From positions 1-11,765 of the forward strand of contig DEHW01000170.1 of NCBI GenBank assembly GCA_002352135.1: a stretch of 11,765 nucleotides of DNA. Direction: 5' to 3'. A program made the position numbers and the translations under genes. Shown in pieces: positions 9,440 through 11,765 of the stretch. The notes below the pieces were generated by a model, which ran no database searches, was not told the DNA's origin, and was given only the letters and a program-made list of their open reading frames with translations. This DNA comes from Lysobacterales bacterium UBA2790. GTDB taxonomy: Bacteria; Pseudomonadota; Gammaproteobacteria; Xanthomonadales; Xanthomonadaceae. Position 1 is the first letter of the stretch. Every line of letters begins with the position of its first letter.

Positions 9440-9781
9440 TCAATCGGTCAACGTATAGCTGCCGGTTTCGCAAAGATCCACCCCACCGCGCTCAACGACA
9501 TCACCATCGTCAAAGACAAAGCGCAGATCGTATTCACACTGTTCCCGGCCATCTGCGATGGTGACATTGGCGGATTCGCCCGAAGGCAGCACGTCCAAGC
9601 CCAGAATATCGTCCTCCCACTCCGCCACGTCGGAGGGTGACGCGTAAAACTCCATCACGGCAAAACTCGACTCGTTGTGCAGGCTGAACTCGAGATCCTC
9701 TGCGGCTGCCGTTCCGACACCCGCCATCATCACCACTACGCCCGCCAAGGCACGCGGCAAAGCCCCCTTGATGTTCCACAT
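9440..9781 (-). CDS. Small secreted protein with a cysteine pair, function unknown
   Basis: The 113-residue product starts at 9781, chosen because GGGAGAAGG lies just upstream and the sequence opens with a Sec signal peptide (MWNIKGALPR, a hydrophobic run, then GTAAA, cut near residue 27). A longer in-frame start at 9892 would add 37 residues rich in Cys, His and Trp that do not look natural. The mature part, about 86 residues, is strongly acidic and appears all-beta. It contains LHNESSFAVMEFYASPSD, W55 and the phrase DDILGLDVLPSGES, and two cysteines (C82 in EQCEYDLRF and C104 in VDLCETG) that could form a disulfide. I have the impression of similar small secreted proteins (order: SPS, W, D.LG, Cys-YD, VD.C) in other Proteobacteria, but no function is known to me. 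It is transcribed alone, divergent from the TMEM43 homologue and convergent with the dsbD unit. Confidence 0.82.
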   Translation of the reverse strand: MWNIKGALPRALAGVVVMMAGVGTAAAEDLEFSLHNESSFAVMEFYASPSDVAEWEDDILGLDVLPSGESANVTIADGREQCEYDLRFVFDDGDVVERGGVDLCETGSYTLTD

Positions 9782-9806
9782 GTGACCTTCTCCCTGCCCG
9801 ACATGG

Positions 9807-9847
9807 GCAGACGCATAGTAGGTCCAGCGCCATCCGAAAGCGTCTGC
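9807..9847. promoter_or_regulatory. Perfect 8-base inverted repeat in a divergent promoter region
   Basis: GCAGACGC (9807-9814) and GCGTCTGC (9840-9847) are exact reverse complements, 25 bases apart, in the gap between the divergent small secreted gene (start 9781) and the TMEM43 homologue (start 9922). A smaller stem CTGCCC/GGGCAG (9794-9799, 9805-9810) overlaps its left arm, and a run of seven T lies at 9859-9865. It could be an operator for both genes or a leader hairpin of the minus-strand gene. Promoter boxes are not clear: TTGCCA at 9864-9869 resembles a -35 box but has no convincing -10. Confidence 0.35.
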
Positions 9848-9921
9848 ACACGAGTGAATTTTTTTGCCACATCCGGCAGAGTTCGCCTGCATCGACAGCG
9901 GCTTTCATCAAGGGGCGGACC

Positions 9922-11106
9922 ATGAGCGACGGTTCTTTCAATACCACCACCCGACAATCCTGGGGCAGTCGGCTGTCGCAGTCGCTGGGCGGTGTGCTCG
10001 TCGGCGGCGCGCTGGGCATCGGCGCGGTCGTTCTGTTGTTCTGGAACGAAGGTCGCGCGGTGGATCGCGCCACCACCCTCGCGCTCGGTGCTGACCGCGT
10101 CATCAGCGTCAGTGCAGACCGCGTGGACTCCGCCAACGATGGTGAACTGGTGCACGTCAGTGGGACAACGACCATCAGCGGTAATTTGCTCGACCCCTTG
10201 TTTGGCGTCGAGCAACCCGCTATCCGCCTGCAGCGCCAGGTCGAGATGTATCAGTGGGTGGAAGAACGCGAGTCCAAGACGCGCGAGAAGCTCGGCGGCG
10301 GTACAGAAACCGTGACCACCTATCGCTACGAAAAGAAATGGTCGGATCGACTGCAGGACAGCGACAACTTCCAGGACGCGTCCGCACACCGCAATCCGAA
10401 GTCGATTCCGCTGGAACAAGCGGAGTGGTCCGCAGACAGCGTCCGCCTTGGCGCATTCCGCCTCAATCCCGCGCAGGTCGCAGAGCTGGGGCCGACCCAG
10501 TCGCTCTCGCTGGCGGGCCTGTCGTGGCCGGGCAAAGTCGTCGACAAGCCGGTCATTGCGCGGGGCGACCATCTGTTTCTCGGCAAGACCCCGGACGAAC
10601 CACGCGTCGGTGATCTGCGTGTCCGCTTCGAGTGGGTGGCACCGGGCGACGTAAGTGTGGTGGCCGCCCAACAGGGCGACAGTTTCACGGCATTGGTCAC
10701 GCCCAGCGGCGAGCTGGCCCTGCTGGAGAATGCGCGGGTTGATGCGCAGGCCATGTTCGCGACCGCCAGACACAACAACACGATGCTGACCTGGCTGCTG
10801 CGCGGCGTGGGACTGTTGCTGCTGTTTATCGGCTGGAAGCTGGTGCTGAATCCGCTGCGCACGTTCGCCGCCGTGGTGCCTTTCTTCGCCCGCATTGTCG
10901 ACTTCGGCACCGGCGTGGTCGCCATCGCGCTGACCTTGGTGATCGGTCTCTCGACCATCGCATTGGCCTGGATGGTGGCTCGACCGCTGCTCTCGGTCGC
11001 CTTGTTGGCAGGCACGCTGGCACTGGTGTTCGGGCTGCTGCGTCGCCGTGGCGCCAGCACCAATGCGCCCACGGTGGCGGCGGTTCCCCCGCCGCCGCCA
11101 CGCTGA
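9922..11106 (+). CDS. TMEM43 (LUMA) family membrane protein
   Basis: This 394-residue protein matches the TMEM43 family (bacterial relatives of human LUMA, a nuclear-envelope/ER protein); the bacterial function is not established. Topology fits the family: a short N-terminal segment, one membrane helix (about 22-41) directly followed by WNEGRAVDRA, a large extracytoplasmic or lumen-like domain (about 45-285), and three closely spaced C-terminal helices (about 288-308, 326-349 and 353-373). Family blocks include WNEGRA, LQRQVEMYQWVEE (103-115), VTTYRYEKKWSD (131-142) and LGAFRLN (176-182). The C-terminus is basic then proline-rich (RRRGAS...PPPPPR). AAGGGG lies 6 bases before the ATG, a good ribosome site. 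It diverges from the small secreted protein and converges with the ABC ATPase after 39 bases, so it seems to be a single-gene unit and its context gives no functional clue. Confidence 0.9.
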   Translation: MSDGSFNTTTRQSWGSRLSQSLGGVLVGGALGIGAVVLLFWNEGRAVDRATTLALGADRVISVSADRVDSANDGELVHVSGTTTISGNLLDPLFGVEQPAIRLQRQVEMYQWVEERESKTREKLGGGTETVTTYRYEKKWSDRLQDSDNFQDASAHRNPKSIPLEQAEWSADSVRLGAFRLNPAQVAELGPTQSLSLAGLSWPGKVVDKPVIARGDHLFLGKTPDEPRVGDLRVRFEWVAPGDVSVVAAQQGDSFTALVTPSGELALLENARVDAQAMFATARHNNTMLTWLLRGVGLLLLFIGWKLVLNPLRTFAAVVPFFARIVDFGTGVVAIALTLVIGLSTIALAWMVARPLLSVALLAGTLALVFGLLRRRGASTNAPTVAAVPPPPPR

Positions 11107-11145
11107 CATCCACTCATCGGCTGGCGCGCCTGCCGCAAAGCCCGT

Positions 11146-11765
11146 TCAGTGTGGGGCGGGCTCGGCGACCAGGGTGCCTTTGTCGAGATGCACGGTGCGG
11201 CGGGCATAGTCCGCCGCCTTGGGATCGTGGGTGACCATGATGATGGTCTTGCCGAATTCGCTGTTCAGTCGCTGCAGCAAGCGCAGCACTTCGTCCGCGG
11301 TCTTGCGATCCAGATCGCCGGTCGGCTCGTCGCAGATCAACAATTGCGGGTCGGACACCAGCGCCCGGGCAATCGCCACACGCTGCTGTTGACCACCGGA
11401 CAACTCGTTGGGCTTGTGTCTGGCGCGATCTGACAGCCCCACCAGCTCCAGCGCGACGCGCGCCCGATGCGCGCGCTCTGCCGCACCCATGTCAGTCAGC
11501 AACAGCGGCAGCTCGACATTCTTTTGCGCGGTCAGCACCGGCATCAGGTTGTAGCTCTGGAAGATGAAACCCACCGTCTCGGCACGCCAACGCGCCAGTT
11601 CATCCGCGCCGAAATCATCAATGCGCTGTCCATCCACCTTGAGGACGCCGTCGGTGGGCGAATCGATGCCACCGATCAGGTTCAGCAGCGTGGTCTTGCC
11701 GGACCCGGACGGTCCCATCAGGGCAACAAAGTCGCCTTGCTCGATGTCCAGATGGATGTGATGCA
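11146..11765 (-). CDS. ABC transporter ATP-binding protein, MacB/LolD type, N-terminus cut by window edge
   Basis: The minus strand reads open from the right edge: about 205 visible residues beginning [15 protein letters not shown] and continuing into Walker A GPSGSGKT, so an internal ATG at 11718 is not the start and roughly 20-30 N-terminal residues are missing. The Q-loop ([16 protein letters not shown]), signature [15 protein letters not shown], Walker [13 protein letters not shown] and H-loop MVTHDP are all intact. The motif spelling, especially [12 protein letters not shown] and [11 protein letters not shown], points to ATPases paired with FtsX/MacB-type permeases: export of macrolides or peptides, lipoprotein release, or mechanotransmission, rather than nutrient uptake. 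The permease is not in this window; it may follow a separate order or lie upstream on this strand beyond the edge. The protein ends VAEPAPH, shortly after the last strand, as usual for the family. Substrate cannot be told. Confidence 0.92.
   Translation of the reverse strand, partial: HHIHLDIEQGDFVALMGPSGSGKTTLLNLIGGIDSPTDGVLKVDGQRIDDFGADELARWRAETVGFIFQSYNLMPVLTAQKNVELPLLLTDMGAAERAHRARVALELVGLSDRARHKPNELSGGQQQRVAIARALVSDPQLLICDEPTGDLDRKTADEVLRLLQRLNSEFGKTIIMVTHDPKAADYARRTVHLDKGTLVAEPAPH

Noticed and set aside
9807..9865. Intrinsic terminator formed by the 8-base inverted repeat and the T7 run
   Set aside because: The T-run begins 11 bases after the stem, the loop is 25 bases, and no plus-strand gene ends upstream.
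9782..9892. Longer N-terminus for the small secreted protein starting at 9892
   Set aside because: It would precede the signal peptide with unnatural sequence and run through the inverted repeat; GGGAGAAGG fits the start at 9781.
9736..11109. A minus-strand open frame of 457 codons opposite the TMEM43 homologue
   Set aside because: Same reasoning: the translation has runs of Gln, Arg and His without recognisable structure, while the plus strand encodes a full family protein with a good ribosome site.

Overview
The window comes from a GC-rich gram-negative chromosome, most likely a gammaproteobacterium of the Xanthomonadales/Lysobacterales. This rests on the comM-ubiK-glnK neighbourhood (I recall the same grouping in Pseudomonas), on PII and UbiK sequences close to the gammaproteobacterial forms, on a dsbD-thioredoxin pair, and on a secreted nuclease whose C-terminus resembles secreted proteins I associate with that order. 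The assignment is inference; no rRNA or other phylogenetic marker is present. There are no tRNA genes, insertion sequences, phage genes or CRISPR arrays. Gene density is high and the longest gap between genes is about 180 bases.

Left part (1-1961): comM (minus strand, its C-terminal end beyond the left edge) lies 10 bases after ubiK on the same strand. A 158-base gap holding a perfect GTAGGAA-TT-TTCCTAC inverted repeat separates ubiK from the divergent PII gene (glnK-like). No amtB follows the PII gene. It converges almost stop-to-stop on a SulP anion transporter.

Centre-left (1969-6423): a minus-strand pair encodes a small unknown lipoprotein and, 6 bases later, a SulP/STAS anion transporter. 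Divergent from it is a large secreted endonuclease I (EndA/NucM-like) protein: signal peptide, a beta-rich N-terminal region, two Ig-like (Big_5-type) repeats, a His-Me-finger nuclease domain, and a short tail ending FQNGFE. A strong hairpin follows its stop.

Centre-right (6579-9334): dsbD and a membrane-anchored TlpA/ResA-like thioredoxin overlap by 4 bases (ATGA). Together they would carry electrons from cytoplasmic thioredoxin into the periplasm. This DsbD has two complete N-terminal DsbD-alpha domains, each with its own cysteine pair, which makes it about 170 residues longer than the E. coli protein.

Right part (9440-11765): a small secreted protein with a cysteine pair (minus), a divergent bacterial TMEM43 homologue (plus), and the ATPase of a MacB/LolD-type ABC transporter (minus, its N-terminus beyond the right edge). 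A perfect 8-base inverted repeat lies between the first two.

I see no clearly undescribed multi-gene system. The points most worth a second look are the doubled redox domain of DsbD, the FQNGFE tail on the nuclease, the palindrome before glnK, and the unknown lipoprotein coupled to SulP.
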